A DNA stretch of 64,000 nucleotides from Lysobacterales bacterium (lineage in GTDB: Bacteria; Pseudomonadota; Gammaproteobacteria; Xanthomonadales; SZUA-36). Location: NCBI GenBank assembly GCA_014238945.1, contig JABAAB010000126.1, positions 1 to 64,000 of the forward strand, given 5' to 3'. The translations under genes and the position numbers were made by a program. Below, piece after piece: positions 21,784-31,013 of this stretch; the first letter of the stretch is position 1, and each line of letters opens with the position of its first letter. The notes under the pieces are model-generated. The model did no database searches. It worked only from the letters and a program-made list of their open reading frames with translations, and was not told the origin of the DNA.

Positions 21784-22482
21784 TCACAACATTCCTCTCG
21801 AAGCCATTGAAACCGGGGCACCGTCACCTACCACAAAATGGTCGAGTAAACGGATCTCCAATAATGACAAGGCATCCTTCAGCCGTCGCGTAATGGCCTG
21901 GTCCGCAAGACTGGGTTCGCTGACCCCGGACGGATGGTTGTGGGCCACGATTACGGCGGAAGCGCCCAGCCGCAGTGCTCTCTCTGCCACGACCCGAGGG
22001 TAGACACAGGCACCATCGATGGAGCCCTGGAAGAGGTTTTCAGAAGCAATTACACGGTGTCGGGTGTCCAGGAACAGGCAGGTGAATATCTCCCGCTCAC
22101 GGTCTTTCAAAATGGTTTGCAGATACTCCATGGTCATGGCAGGACTGGTCAGCGAAACACCACGTTGTAGTGATTGCTTCAATTGGCGTTTTACCAGTTC
22201 ATTGGCGGTACACATGCGTGCTGCTGAATGGTCATCCAGACCAGGCCGGTCATCTAATGGTTTCTCACTGGCACGCTTGATCCCTCTTAGTCCGCCATAA
22301 CAGGCCAGAAGATTCCGGGCATGGTCAATATGTACCTTTGCCGGTTTACCCCTGTGCAGTAAACGGGCGAGCAGCTCAGCATCCGGTATCAGGATGATCT
22401 GATCAACTGAGGTGCACTGGGTGATCGACACGGTGGCGGGTGATGTATTGGCCGATCTGAATTTTGGGTCAGGTTCGTGCAT
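21784..22482 (-). CDS. radC: RadC family JAB-domain protein
   Basis: 232 residues. The C-terminal JAB/MPN domain carries the zinc-metalloprotease-type motif in AHNHPSGVSEPSLAD (His-x-His with distal Ser and Asp) preceded by the expected glutamate segment, and ends in HFVVGDG. The N-terminal helix-hairpin-helix region is recognisable (DAELLARLLHRGKP) but more divergent than usual. The family's biochemical role is unsettled; an early DNA-repair assignment in E. coli was later withdrawn. It lies upstream of rpmB-rpmG, a conserved order, and is divergent from the dut-algC pair. Confidence 0.93.
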   Translation of the reverse strand: MHEPDPKFRSANTSPATVSITQCTSVDQIILIPDAELLARLLHRGKPAKVHIDHARNLLACYGGLRGIKRASEKPLDDRPGLDDHSAARMCTANELVKRQLKQSLQRGVSLTSPAMTMEYLQTILKDREREIFTCLFLDTRHRVIASENLFQGSIDGACVYPRVVAERALRLGASAVIVAHNHPSGVSEPSLADQAITRRLKDALSLLEIRLLDHFVVGDGAPVSMASRGML

Positions 22483-22525
22483 GCCTCAATTGTGCAGCAC
22501 TTGCCTTGTGTAAGAGTATCGGTAA

Positions 22526-22717
22526 CCAGCCATCAAGACTGTAGGCTTAATCTTCAAATCAGACGATGATGCAGACGAAAGCATCAAGGCTTGCTATGAT
22601 GATGGTTGCTCACGGATTCTGATATATGATCCACGATGTGGTTCCTGGCGGGGAACATTGGGACCGGTGGAATTATCGGAGATTAAAAAAGAGCGGCGAC
22701 AAGCCGCAATCAATTGA
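22526..22717 (+). other. Short open frame before dut, no start codon
   Basis: A 64-codon open stretch in the same frame as dut, ended by TGA at 22715-22717, seven bases before the dut ATG. It contains VGLIFKSDDDADES and CSRILIYDPRCGSW and ends LSEIKKERRQAAIN, which looks protein-like, but there is no ATG, GTG or TTG in a usable place. In many relatives coaBC occupies this site; this text does not resemble the CoaBC C-terminus. It may be a gene remnant or chance. Confidence 0.25.
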
Positions 22718-22723
22718 AAAGGG

Positions 22724-23200
22724 ATGCAATTGGACAAGCAGGGGCGTAAGGCCATCCAGCTAAAAATCATCGATCCAAGGCTTGGTAAACAAATACCTTT
22801 ACCTGAACATGCCACGGATGGCTCCGCTGGAATGGACCTGCGTGCATGCGTCGAGCAATCCATGACCATTCATGCGGGTGAGACCCAACTGATCCCCACG
22901 GGATTCGCCATGCATATCTCAGATCCAGGCCTGGCTGCAGTTCTTCTTCCCCGTTCTGGACTGGGTCATAAACACGGCCTGGTGCTGGGCAATCTGGTCG
23001 GACTGATTGACAGTGACTACCAGGGCCAGGTCTATGTTTCTTGCTGGAACCGGTCGGACAGTGAATTTGTCATAGATCCAGGTATGCGTATAGCACAACT
23101 GGTGTTTGTTCCCGTGGTGCAGGCACAATTCGAGACAGTTGAGTCCTTTCAGGTCTCCGCTCGTGGTGCGGGTGGATTTGGACATACGGGTCGTCAATGA
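22724..23200 (+). CDS. dut: Deoxyuridine 5'-triphosphate nucleotidohydrolase
   Basis: dUTPase of 158 residues that hydrolyses dUTP to dUMP and pyrophosphate, keeping uracil out of DNA and supplying thymidylate synthesis. All five trimer motifs are present: [17 protein letters not shown] [50 protein letters not shown] and the C-terminal [12 protein letters not shown]. The exact start is uncertain because AAGGG sits only just before the ATG; a TTG two codons on would have better spacing. Its stop overlaps the algC start by four bases (ATGA), indicating translational coupling, as in many gammaproteobacteria. Confidence 0.96.
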   Translation: MQLDKQGRKAIQLKIIDPRLGKQIPLPEHATDGSAGMDLRACVEQSMTIHAGETQLIPTGFAMHISDPGLAAVLLPRSGLGHKHGLVLGNLVGLIDSDYQGQVYVSCWNRSDSEFVIDPGMRIAQLVFVPVVQAQFETVESFQVSARGAGGFGHTGRQ

Positions 23201-25647
23201 ACATTAAGAAAATCCTCAACCTCACGGTAATCCTGCGTAAGCTGTCACTGGACCGCTTGAATCCGCTGATCCTGATCGGTATCGGCGCCGTGTTGCTGAC
23301 ATTCCTGGTGGTCTTGCTTTTGACTGGTGATGACGGCAAGGATACCAGTAGTGAGGAATTGAGCAAGGCTCAACTATCCCTGACAACAGTCAATGATTTG
23401 ATCCAGGGTTATCGCCGCGTACTTCTGGATTCTCAGGTGCAGGAAATGGCAGCCAATGCTGCCAGTGATCCGAAAAGTCTGGTTAATCTTGAGCAATATG
23501 TAAGTGGTCGTGTCCAGGACTTTGCGGAATTGCGTCTGTTTGATACCCGATTTTACGAACTGAAAGGTGAGGACCTCGGACCCTTTGGGTTTGCCCTGCT
23601 GGACATGATATTCGCCGCATCCGAAACCGGTACAGCCGATGCCCAGATTCACGGTGTTGGTGAATCTGCCTATCTCGCACTTGCCGTTCGCGTAGGTGAT
23701 GAGGCATCGCCTGTTGGATTTCTCTTGTTGAAACTGAAAACTGCAGGGCTGGTGGCAGCATTCAACAACTCAACATCCAGCTCGGGTGCCGGGGTGATGG
23801 ATCAATACAACGGCCGGTTTTCACCTACGGTAATCAGTGGCAGCCCTGTGTCTCCCTCACAATCTTCCCAAATTACCTGGCTACGCGTCCCAGGCACTCT
23901 GTTTCGGGTAGGGGTTAGCCAGAGTAAGAAAGTTAAAGCATCCGATGGCATTCTACATTTTATATTGCTGCTTTTGGGCGTCTTGCTAACGGGGACAGGA
24001 ATCTATTTGAAAATTCGGCCGCCCGGACCGGTTATGGAGTTGGCCGAAGACCCCGTCGCGTCGCCCGGGGATGAAGACGAGACCAACAGGGAGCACCAGG
24101 AACTGGAGGTTTCGACCGTGGAGAGTCCTGTAGTAGAAGAGGGGCCGGTAAGTGAAGAAACGGAAGCGGTATCAGAACTCGAGCCGCCACAGAATCGAAA
24201 TCTGGCGGACCTCGGGAATTTGAGTGTTGACCTGGAGCAACGCAGCATGGCCCGTAAGGCAGATTTGGACGCAGTAGAACTGCAAAGCAGTATATTTAAG
24301 GCCTATGACATTCGTGGCGTGATAGGTAAATCATTGGATGCCGGTATCGCCAGACAGGTGGGCCAGGTGCTGGGAAGCCAGGCGCTGGAACAGGATGCCG
24401 CACCCGTCATTGTTGCCCGTGATGGCAGGAGTTCAGGGCCCACACTGGTGGAGGGCATGGTCGAGGGAATTGCTTCCACTGGTTGTGATGTCATAAATAT
24501 TGGTGCTGTACCCACCGGTGTGCTTTATTACGCGGCTTATGAATTGGGGAGTGGGACCGGTGTGATGATTACCGGGAGCCACAACCCGCCGGAATACAAT
24601 GGTTTCAAAATGTTGATTGGAGGTGTCACACAGGCGGGTGATCAGATAAAAGCGGTTTACGATCGCATCCAAAGTGGCAACGTACTGGAAGGTAAGGGCA
24701 CGGTCAGCACCGAGGAAATGATCGAGCGCTATCGCGACAGAATCGCCGGCGACATTCAGCTGGAAAGACCACTCAAGGTGGTAGCTGACTGCGGTAACGG
24801 TATTGGTGGTGTTTGTGCGGCCGACGTTCTCAGGGCCACTGGCGCGGAAGTGATTGCACTTTTTGATGAGGTTGATGGCACATTTCCCAACCACCATCCC
24901 GATCCCAGTGAACCTGAAAACCTGATGGATCTGATTCAGATGGTCATGTTGATGGATGCCGATCTGGGTGTGGCGTTTGACGGGGATGCAGATCGCCTGG
25001 GCGTGGTAACGAAGTCTGGTGAGATCATCTATTCAGACCGCCTAATGATGCTGTTCATCGAGGATATTCTGAAAAGAGTCCCAAATGAAACGATAATTTA
25101 TGACGTCAAATGTACCGGGCATCTGCACCACATGATAGAAGAAGCCGGTGGCAAGCCAATGATGTACAAGACCGGTCACTCGTTGATAAAAAACAAGATG
25201 CGCGAGGTCGACTCGCCTTTTGCCGGTGAGATGAGTGGACATTTCTTCTTCAAAGAGCGCTGGTATGGATTTGATTGTGGCATCTACTCGGCGGCCAGGT
25301 TGCTGGAAATACTTGCCGCGGACAGCCGGGAACCCGAAGTGGTACTCAATAAACTACCAAACAGCGTCAGCACTCCCGAGCTGAAGGTTCCTATGGATGA
25401 GGGCCTGAACCATGCGTTCGTGTTGCAATTGCAGGAAAAGTGTAATTTTGAAGATGCCAGGATCAACAACATAGATGGCGTACGCGCCGACTGGGATGAC
25501 GGTTGGGGACTGGTACGTGCATCCAATACGACACCGGTTCTGGTGCTGCGCTTCGATGCGGATACCGAAGAGGCATTGAAGCGGATACAGGCTGTTTTCA
25601 AGGAACAAATGCACGCCATAAACCAACGTCTGCCCCTGCCGTTTTAG
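23197..25647 (+). CDS. algC: Phosphomannomutase/phosphoglucomutase, long membrane-anchored form
   Basis: 816 residues. The C-terminal 450 residues form a complete alpha-D-phosphohexomutase interconverting mannose- or glucose-1- and 6-phosphates for LPS, exopolysaccharide and nucleotide-sugar synthesis. The phosphoserine is Ser461 in MITGSHNPP, the metal site is [10 protein letters not shown] and the sugar-phosphate loop is GEMSGHFFF. The N-terminal part has two membrane helices (about 22-43 and 251-271) that bracket a roughly 200-residue, presumably periplasmic domain, followed by an acidic linker (about 280-350). This resembles the long form annotated in Pseudomonas. Translationally coupled to dut. 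Confidence 0.93.
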   Translation: MNIKKILNLTVILRKLSLDRLNPLILIGIGAVLLTFLVVLLLTGDDGKDTSSEELSKAQLSLTTVNDLIQGYRRVLLDSQVQEMAANAASDPKSLVNLEQYVSGRVQDFAELRLFDTRFYELKGEDLGPFGFALLDMIFAASETGTADAQIHGVGESAYLALAVRVGDEASPVGFLLLKLKTAGLVAAFNNSTSSSGAGVMDQYNGRFSPTVISGSPVSPSQSSQITWLRVPGTLFRVGVSQSKKVKASDGILHFILLLLGVLLTGTGIYLKIRPPGPVMELAEDPVASPGDEDETNREHQELEVSTVESPVVEEGPVSEETEAVSELEPPQNRNLADLGNLSVDLEQRSMARKADLDAVELQSSIFKAYDIRGVIGKSLDAGIARQVGQVLGSQALEQDAAPVIVARDGRSSGPTLVEGMVEGIASTGCDVINIGAVPTGVLYYAAYELGSGTGVMITGSHNPPEYNGFKMLIGGVTQAGDQIKAVYDRIQSGNVLEGKGTVSTEEMIERYRDRIAGDIQLERPLKVVADCGNGIGGVCAADVLRATGAEVIALFDEVDGTFPNHHPDPSEPENLMDLIQMVMLMDADLGVAFDGDADRLGVVTKSGEIIYSDRLMMLFIEDILKRVPNETIIYDVKCTGHLHHMIEEAGGKPMMYKTGHSLIKNKMREVDSPFAGEMSGHFFFKERWYGFDCGIYSAARLLEILAADSREPEVVLNKLPNSVSTPELKVPMDEGLNHAFVLQLQEKCNFEDARINNIDGVRADWDDGWGLVRASNTTPVLVLRFDADTEEALKRIQAVFKEQMHAINQRLPLPF

Positions 25648-25821
25648 GCTGTCGGGGTATCGGCTGCAAAGCACACAGAGGAACTCGAACAGTCCCTGAG
25701 TCAGTGTGGATTAATGACCCCCTTTCTAATTTCCGTGTAGATATACGATAAGTGCCGTATATTTGTGTCCGGTCTGTCACAAACCTGAATAAATTGTTCT
25801 CTGAACAGTGGAGCTAACTTG

Positions 25822-26199
25822 ATGAACAAATTAATCGTGCTTATGTTGTTGCTCGTATTGATTCCCATACAGGCCCAGTCGGACTCTGGTGGAAAAGCAA
25901 AAATCGTTACACAAAATGAACGTCCCGGCGACTGTATTTCCAAAGTCGCGATCAGGGAGATTGATGGAAAGCTGACATCGGTGCCCAAGGCAGGGTTTTC
26001 ACTGGATGCAGGCAGACATTCGATGAATGGCAGCTATATCATAAACCGGGGCATTTGCCCCATTGTGTCCAGCAAAAGAGCACCTGCAATACCTGATCTC
26101 GAAGCGGTTTTTGAAGCGGGAAAAACCTACTATGTCGGTCTGGACCACAGTTCTACAAACAAGAATGAATGGAGGTTGGTGATTTGGAAAACGGAATAA
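25822..26199 (+). CDS. Small secreted protein of unknown function
   Basis: 125 residues with a signal peptide (MNKLIVLMLLLVLIPIQAQS). The ATG at 25822 has GGAG about nine bases upstream. The mature part has two cysteines, a VFEAGKTYYVGLDHSS segment and a C-terminal WRLVIWKTE. The pattern of a Gly/Tyr strand after an amphipathic stretch (LDAGRHSMNGSY, then FEAGKTYYVGLD) recalls PEGA-type carbohydrate-like folds, but this is a weak impression. Single gene, with repeats following it. Nothing in the neighbourhood suggests a role. Confidence 0.7.
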   Translation: MNKLIVLMLLLVLIPIQAQSDSGGKAKIVTQNERPGDCISKVAIREIDGKLTSVPKAGFSLDAGRHSMNGSYIINRGICPIVSSKRAPAIPDLEAVFEAGKTYYVGLDHSSTNKNEWRLVIWKTE

Positions 26200-26226
26200 A
26201 CACGGTCGTATGCTCTACGAGCGTTG

Positions 26227-26267
26227 GGAGGTCCCGGGTTCCGCTACTCGCGGCCCCGGGATGACGG
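26227..26267. repeat. 41-bp repeat, left copy of a perfect inverted pair
   Basis: This 41-base stretch, which begins GGAGGTCCCGGGTTCCGC and ends GGGATGACGG, is the exact reverse complement of 28406-28446. It has an internal imperfect palindrome (CCCGGGTTCCGC / GCGGCCCCGGG). The two copies enclose the DUF5694 gene and the chimeric pseudogene. Confidence 0.9.
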
Positions 26268-26280
26268 TGTGAAGAATATC

Positions 26281-26349
26281 GTCATTCCTGCGAAAGCTGC
26301 CACGTCATTCCTGCGAAAGCTGTCACGTCATTCCCGCGAAAGCGGGAAT
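26281..26349. repeat. Three tandem 23-bp GTCATTCC units
   Basis: Three adjacent 23-base units start at 26281, 26304 and 26327. The first two are GTCATTCCTGCGAAAGCTGYCAC and the third differs so that it forms the palindrome ATTCCCGCGAAAGCGGGAAT. No spacers, so not CRISPR. Related to the elements at 20401 and 28505. Confidence 0.85.
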
Positions 26350-26378
26350 CCTTCTTCGGTTAACCCGCAATAGCAATC

Positions 26379-27167
26379 CTAAAAATAAGGGTCAATCTCC
26401 ACCCCGACCAATCTACTGTCGATTGCCAGCAAACCTTTGAGTATGGCCATGTGTCCTGACCCGCCAATGACAATGATCCGCTCACCCGGTTGCGCAACTT
26501 CTTGAATATTGGCATACATGCGGAAGTTGCGATGCCACCAACTGGCAGTGGAATCGGCACCGGAGTAGCCGTCACCTGCCCCGATGGAGTTGGTGGCCAG
26601 GTACAGGTCCATATTCATACGGTCTTTTAAAGGATCATTGGTGCGAATCAGTAATTCGCGCAGGCTCAACCCGGCACGGGCTTTTTCCTCTTCCGTGGTG
26701 TAGCGCTCGATAATCCGGTTAAATTCGGCCATCTCGGGTGAATCATGCTTTTTTGCATATTCAAACATAGCCTCGGCCTGCCATTCCAACTCGCGGTGGT
26801 CAAAGCTTTGCACACCATCCAGCCTGGCAAGCCTGGCGATTCTGAAACCGAGTTGGTAGATCTCGTTGGCACCCAGGTCGTAGTCGCCTGAGAGGTACTC
26901 GTCATATCTCTGATTGAGCAATTCTTCGTTTTTTGGATTGTATTCAAGCAAAACTCTGGTGGGTTTGAACCCCGCCAGCCTGTTGGCAAATTCCTGCAGG
27001 TATTGCTGTGACTCTTCGGCAAAGACATCAATGTCTTTCACCTTGACCGTATCCATGCCAGGGTCCTTGAAGTGAAAGGTTCCAATCAACATCACCTGTG
27101 CCGCATCTTCGGCAAAAGCAGGGTAACTGAGCATCAGTGCGAGTATCGCGATAAAGGGATTTTTCAT
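26379..27167 (-). CDS. DUF5694 (TraB/GumN-like) secreted protein
   Basis: 262 residues from the ATG at 27167, which starts a signal peptide (MKNPFIAILALMLSYPAFA); the frame extends upstream to 27308 but that would bury it. The protein has the DUF5694 pattern: VMLIGTFHFKDPG with a conserved His near the N-terminus, ANRLAGFKPTRVLLEY, a QSFDHRELEW segment and a C-terminal GERIIVIGGSGHMAIL with another His. This arrangement resembles the Tiki/TraB metalloprotease-like superfamily; enzymatic activity is inferred, not shown. Probably periplasmic. Lies between the two 41-bp inverted repeats. Confidence 0.82.
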   Translation of the reverse strand: MKNPFIAILALMLSYPAFAEDAAQVMLIGTFHFKDPGMDTVKVKDIDVFAEESQQYLQEFANRLAGFKPTRVLLEYNPKNEELLNQRYDEYLSGDYDLGANEIYQLGFRIARLARLDGVQSFDHRELEWQAEAMFEYAKKHDSPEMAEFNRIIERYTTEEEKARAGLSLRELLIRTNDPLKDRMNMDLYLATNSIGAGDGYSGADSTASWWHRNFRMYANIQEVAQPGERIIVIGGSGHMAILKGLLAIDSRLVGVEIDPYF

Positions 27168-27273
27168 GAGGGCCGCCGGGTTAATTGGACGGCGTATTAT
27201 CATGGCCGGGTGATGTCGGGGCAATATACTGCCGCCCTTCCTGTGGCGCGCGGTGCTCTGCCGGCCTGCAGAA

Positions 27274-28274
27274 TCAACCGAGGGTAATTTCGAATTGCAT
27301 GCCACCACCTTCGGGCAATGATGCTATGACCTTACCGCCGAGCAAGTGCGCCAGTTCCCGGGTGATGGCCAGCCCGAGTCCGCTACTGATGTGACGGTCA
27401 CCCTCGGCCTCTGCTTTCACGCCGGAGTTCGTTCTCGATGTATCGACACGATAAAGACGCTCAAATATATTTTCCAGCTCACTCTCATCGACACCGGATC
27501 CGTAATCCCTTACAAAGATACTCAATTGTGCATTGATGCCAGGCGCACCTCCATTATGACCTACGTAACGCTTGCCGTTAATACGACCGTCGCCATACAG
27601 GTAGGCATAGCCTCCCTTCTCGGGTCTTTCACTGACCTTGGCCGTGGTCATTTCTTCGCGGTGCTTTGCATCGATCAGGGTGCCATCGTACAACGCGTTG
27701 GCAAAATCAAGCAGGTCATTGGCCGAGGCATATCCACCGCCCGCCGGGCTGCCGATATTTCCCCTGAACCGCGCATTGGATTCCAGTTCGGTGGCACCGG
27801 GTTCGCGTGGCACATAGTAGCCATTGGCTTTGCCACTGGCCGACTCGCCCTTGGTGTAGTGATCTGAATGTTCCATACCAGCCGGCTGATAAACATGTTC
27901 CCGGATGTAATCATAGTAATCCTGGCCACTGACGGCCTCGATCACCAGTCCGAGCACGGCAGGTCCAGCACGATTTCCATCCAGTTGCCACGTTCGGCAG
28001 AGGCCAGCAAGGTCACTTGCTCATCACTTTGCGCGGTGATGGAGTCTATGGTGATGTCACCATTGTCCCCGTAGACCATGTGCATGATCCTGGCCAGACC
28101 GTCAGCACCCCGGCGCTCAATAAAGCCTTGTGTGAAAACCACTTCATTTTGTTCGGCACGATCCTCGCCCATATTCCAGTATTCAACAAACTGGTCGGCA
28201 GATTGATGTGATTGTGCGAAGACGACTTCCATCAGTAAAAAGGTCACTAGCAGGGATACCCAAAAATTTTTCAT
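27274..28274 (-). pseudogene. Chimera: serine hydrolase with internal deletion fused to histidine kinase C-terminus
   Basis: Three pieces of two genes. From 28274 there is a signal peptide (MKNFWVSLLVTFLLMEVVFA) and an NTF2-like N-terminal domain found before some beta-lactamase-fold hydrolases, ending at ERGNWMEIVLDL (about 27985). The frame then shifts into AVLGLVIEAVSG, the second half of the beta-lactamase fold, so the S-x-x-K and Y-x-N parts are deleted. After GHNGGAPGINAQLSIF (about 27515) the text changes without loss of frame into VRDYGSGVDESELENIFERL and GLGLAITRELAHLLGG, the G1-G2 end of a histidine kinase ATPase domain. No catalytic site is complete in any part, so it is treated as a pseudogene. 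Confidence 0.82.
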
Positions 28275-28405
28275 GTATTCAGCTCCTGGGAACAGGTGGT
28301 TCAATAAAAGACGGTGTTACAAGATTGGGAACCAGATTAAAAGGTGCACGTAAAGAAGTGGTAAAGACGCGGAGTTTTTCGTAGCAATAACGTTCTTTTT
28401 TATTT

Positions 28406-28446
28406 CCGTCATCCCGGGGCCGCGAGTAGCGGAACCCGGGACCTCC
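28406..28446. repeat. 41-bp repeat, right copy of a perfect inverted pair
   Basis: Exact reverse complement of 26227-26267. The surrounding 300-base gap (28305-28609) otherwise holds only the palindrome at 28505 and no coding frame. Confidence 0.9.
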
Positions 28447-28504
28447 GTGCGCCCGCAGAGCGTTTGGTCGTACAAATGTTTGAGGTTACGACAGCGACAG
28501 GAGG

Positions 28505-28526
28505 TTCCCGCTTTCGCGGGAATGAC
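28505..28526. repeat. CATTCCCGC palindrome, inverted copy
   Basis: TTCCCGCTTTCGCGGGAATGAC, the inverted form of the third tandem unit at 26327-26349. Hairpin arms TTCCCGC and GCGGGAA with a short TTTC loop. Lies about 85 bases before the ABC exporter start. Confidence 0.75.
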
Positions 28527-28609
28527 ATTCATCGCCGAATAACGTATTTTCACTGGAAAGATGTCAATTGTGGTGTAAGCCATTGGCACCAACAGGGTAA
28601 AATCCACCC

Positions 28610-30454
28610 ATGGCCCATTTCCACCCATCCGGACCACCACCCGATGCCACCACCCGAGGGTTTTTTGGTGTTTTCCGGTACAGTCGCCGCGCGATGCAAC
28701 TGGTCTGGGCAACCAATGGCCGCCTGACGATTGCCCTGGCGTTGCTGACGCTGGTGGCAGGTGTGCTGCCGGCGGCAATGGCTTACGTGGGCGCCCTGAT
28801 CATCGATGCCGTGCTTGCGGCCTCAAAGATCGCACGTGAAACCGAAGTGGTCAGCATGACCCGGGTATTTACACTGGTTGCCATCGAGGCGCTGATTGTT
28901 GCGGCCCTGGCCGGTGCTCAACGGGGCATTTCCCTGAGCAAGGCATTACTGAGGGCGCAGCTGGGACAACGTGTAAACGTGATGATCCTCGAAAAAGCGC
29001 TGACCCTGGAACTGGCACAATTTGAAGACTCCGAATTTTATGACAAGCTGACCCGTGCCCGGCGTGAGGCCTCAAGCCGACCCCTGTCGCTGGTTAACCG
29101 AACCTTCGGTCTGGGTCAGAACATCATCTCCTTGATCTCCTACGCTGTGCTGCTGGTGCAGTTCTCACCCTGGGCGGTACTGATCCTGGTGCTGGCCGGT
29201 CTACCGGCATTCGTTGCTGAAACCCGTTTTTCGGCCGATGCTTTTACCCTGTTCCGCTGGCGCTCACCCGAGACCCGTATGCAGATATATCTCGAATCCG
29301 TGATCGCACGCGAGGACAACGTAAAGGAGGTCAAACTGTTCGGTCTGGGGCCACTGTTGCTGCAGCGCTACCGGGACATCTTCCGGCGTTTGTACAAGGC
29401 AGACCGTGCACTGGCGATCCGCCGCGATGGCTGGGGTTTTGTGCTGGGCCTGGTGGGAACCACGGCGTTGTACGGCGCCTATGCCTGGATTGCCTTTGCC
29501 ACGGTCGTCAGTCGTATCACGCTGGGCCAGATGAGCATGTACCTGATGTTGTTCCGGCAGGGTCAGTCGGCGGTGGCCGCCATTCTCTCGGCGATCGGTG
29601 GTATGTACGAGGACAACCTGTATCTGTCGACGCTGTATGAATACCTGGAAACACCTGTGACCGGTACCGGTGCGGGTCAGCGACATGGCCCGGAGCCCAG
29701 CGATGGCGTCCGGTTCGAGGCGGTCAGTTTTACCTATCCGGGTGCAGGCCAACACGCACTGAAAAACATAGACCTGCACATCCATCCCGGCGAATCAGTA
29801 GCACTGGTGGGAGAAAACGGTTCCGGAAAAACCACCTTGATCAAGTTGCTGACCCGTCTGTATACACCCGATGAAGGTCGCATCCTGCTGGACGGCCTGG
29901 ATGTCAATGACTGGAATGGCGATGCTCTGCGTCAACGCATCGGTGTGATCTTCCAGGACTTTTCCCGCTACCAGCTACTGGTCGGCGAAAACATCGGTGT
30001 GGGCGATGTAACGCACTTTGAAGATCAACATCAGTGGAAAGATGCGGCCGCCAAGGGCATGGCGGATGCCTTCGTTGAAGACCTGCCCTCCGGCTACGCG
30101 ACACAACTCGGCAAGTGGTTCAAGGATGGTCATGAATTGTCGGGTGGCCAGTGGCAGAAGATCGCCCTGTCCCGTGCCTTCATGCGCAACGACGCCGACA
30201 TCCTGGTACTGGATGAACCGACCGCAGCCATGGATGCCGCTGCCGAGGCAAAAATCTTCGAACATTTCCGCAAGTTGACCCAAAACCGCATTGCCATATT
30301 GATCTCGCATCGTTTTTCCACGGTGCGAATGGCCAGCCAGATTATTGTCATTGAAAATGGTCGGGTAATTGAGCGGGGAACCCACGAGGAGTTAATGGAT
30401 CTGGATGGCCATTACGCGAAATTGTTTTCATTACAGGCGGCGGGTTACCGCTAG
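28610..30454 (+). CDS. ABC exporter, fused permease and ATPase
   Basis: 614-residue half-transporter with an N-terminal six-helix permease domain (about 35-345) and a C-terminal ATPase (about 367-614). The nucleotide-binding motifs are intact: Walker A GENGSGKTT (400-408), Q-loop IFQDF, signature LSGGQ (509-513), Walker B ILVLDEP (530-536) and the switch His in ISHRF. It should work as a homodimer in the inner membrane, exporting a hydrophobic compound, lipid or peptide. The permease is of the type seen in many actinobacterial and proteobacterial exporters of unknown substrate (EFYDKLTRARREASSRP). No peptide or lantibiotic genes adjoin. The ATG at 28694 would be an alternative start; the upstream one is kept. 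Confidence 0.9.
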   Translation: MAHFHPSGPPPDATTRGFFGVFRYSRRAMQLVWATNGRLTIALALLTLVAGVLPAAMAYVGALIIDAVLAASKIARETEVVSMTRVFTLVAIEALIVAALAGAQRGISLSKALLRAQLGQRVNVMILEKALTLELAQFEDSEFYDKLTRARREASSRPLSLVNRTFGLGQNIISLISYAVLLVQFSPWAVLILVLAGLPAFVAETRFSADAFTLFRWRSPETRMQIYLESVIAREDNVKEVKLFGLGPLLLQRYRDIFRRLYKADRALAIRRDGWGFVLGLVGTTALYGAYAWIAFATVVSRITLGQMSMYLMLFRQGQSAVAAILSAIGGMYEDNLYLSTLYEYLETPVTGTGAGQRHGPEPSDGVRFEAVSFTYPGAGQHALKNIDLHIHPGESVALVGENGSGKTTLIKLLTRLYTPDEGRILLDGLDVNDWNGDALRQRIGVIFQDFSRYQLLVGENIGVGDVTHFEDQHQWKDAAAKGMADAFVEDLPSGYATQLGKWFKDGHELSGGQWQKIALSRAFMRNDADILVLDEPTAAMDAAAEAKIFEHFRKLTQNRIAILISHRFSTVRMASQIIVIENGRVIERGTHEELMDLDGHYAKLFSLQAAGYR

Positions 30455-30594
30455 GGGTCTGTTCAGCTGACAATTCAGGTACATCTGTTTGTCCTGGACG
30501 GGCCTTCGGCCAGGCGTTCCGAACATCCGTGGATTGCGGATCGCGCTGCGTCGGCCCGGAATGACGGAATTTGTCGTCCGGAATAGTGAGAAAC

Positions 30595-30682
30595 GTTGTT
30601 TGGGAAGTCACCTGGCGTCGTTTGGGGCAGTAAGTACGGTCGTTTGGGACCGTAAGTACCGTCGCTTGGGATGGTACGTACC
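30595..30682. repeat. Four tandem 22-bp repeats
   Basis: Contiguous units begin at 30595, 30617, 30639 and 30661. The shared pattern is GTYGYTTGGG, six variable bases, then GTACS in the last three; the first unit is most diverged. The unit length is not a multiple of three, so a coding role is unlikely. It follows a segment with a CCTTCGGCC hairpin (30500-30520) and is followed by CCCCGGGCTTGACCCGGGG, which resembles the terminator stem at 20366. The 258 bases from 30455 to 30712 hold only such repeats. Confidence 0.85.
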
Positions 30683-30712
30683 ATCGCCCCGGGCTTGACC
30701 CGGGGTCCATAA

Positions 30713-30907
30713 TGTGAGCAGCAAAGCTTCCGTGAATACATCAACGCCCGGCGGGCAGCCCTTGCTTGCCAACGGCCTGATCAACAGCCTGATTCCAACC
30801 TGCTGGAACTGGCCCTGGACTGTGGTTTCAACTCCAAGTCTTACTTCAAGCGTGCCTTCAGGAAATTTGCCGGCAAAACACCCACCGAATATATCAAACA
30901 AGCCTGA
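30713..30907 (+). pseudogene. AraC-family regulator, C-terminal helix-turn-helix fragment
   Basis: The open frame starts after a stop at 30710 and at once reads QQSFREYINARRAALA, then NLLELALDCGFNSKSYFKRA and FAGKTPTEYIKQA before TGA. This is the last two thirds of an AraC-type DNA-binding domain: end of the first HTH, linker helix and second HTH. No N-terminal domain or start codon exists because the repeat array runs right up to it. A complete domain is about 100 residues, of which about 63 remain. Confidence 0.8.
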
Positions 30908-31013
30908 GTCCGTGACCACACGGTGATAGGCAGGCGTGTCATCCTGCTGGCAGCGTCGAATTCCGCTGTCTGCAACGCTATCGTGCGCAAAATTCAACGA
31001 CAGGATGACGACC

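Noticed and set aside
26281..26349. Second possible CRISPR array
   Set aside because: Three adjacent 23-bp units without spacers; the third forms a palindrome typical of dispersed intergenic repeats.
30595..30682. Possible CRISPR array
   Set aside because: The 22-bp units are contiguous, with no spacers, only four copies and no cas genes nearby.
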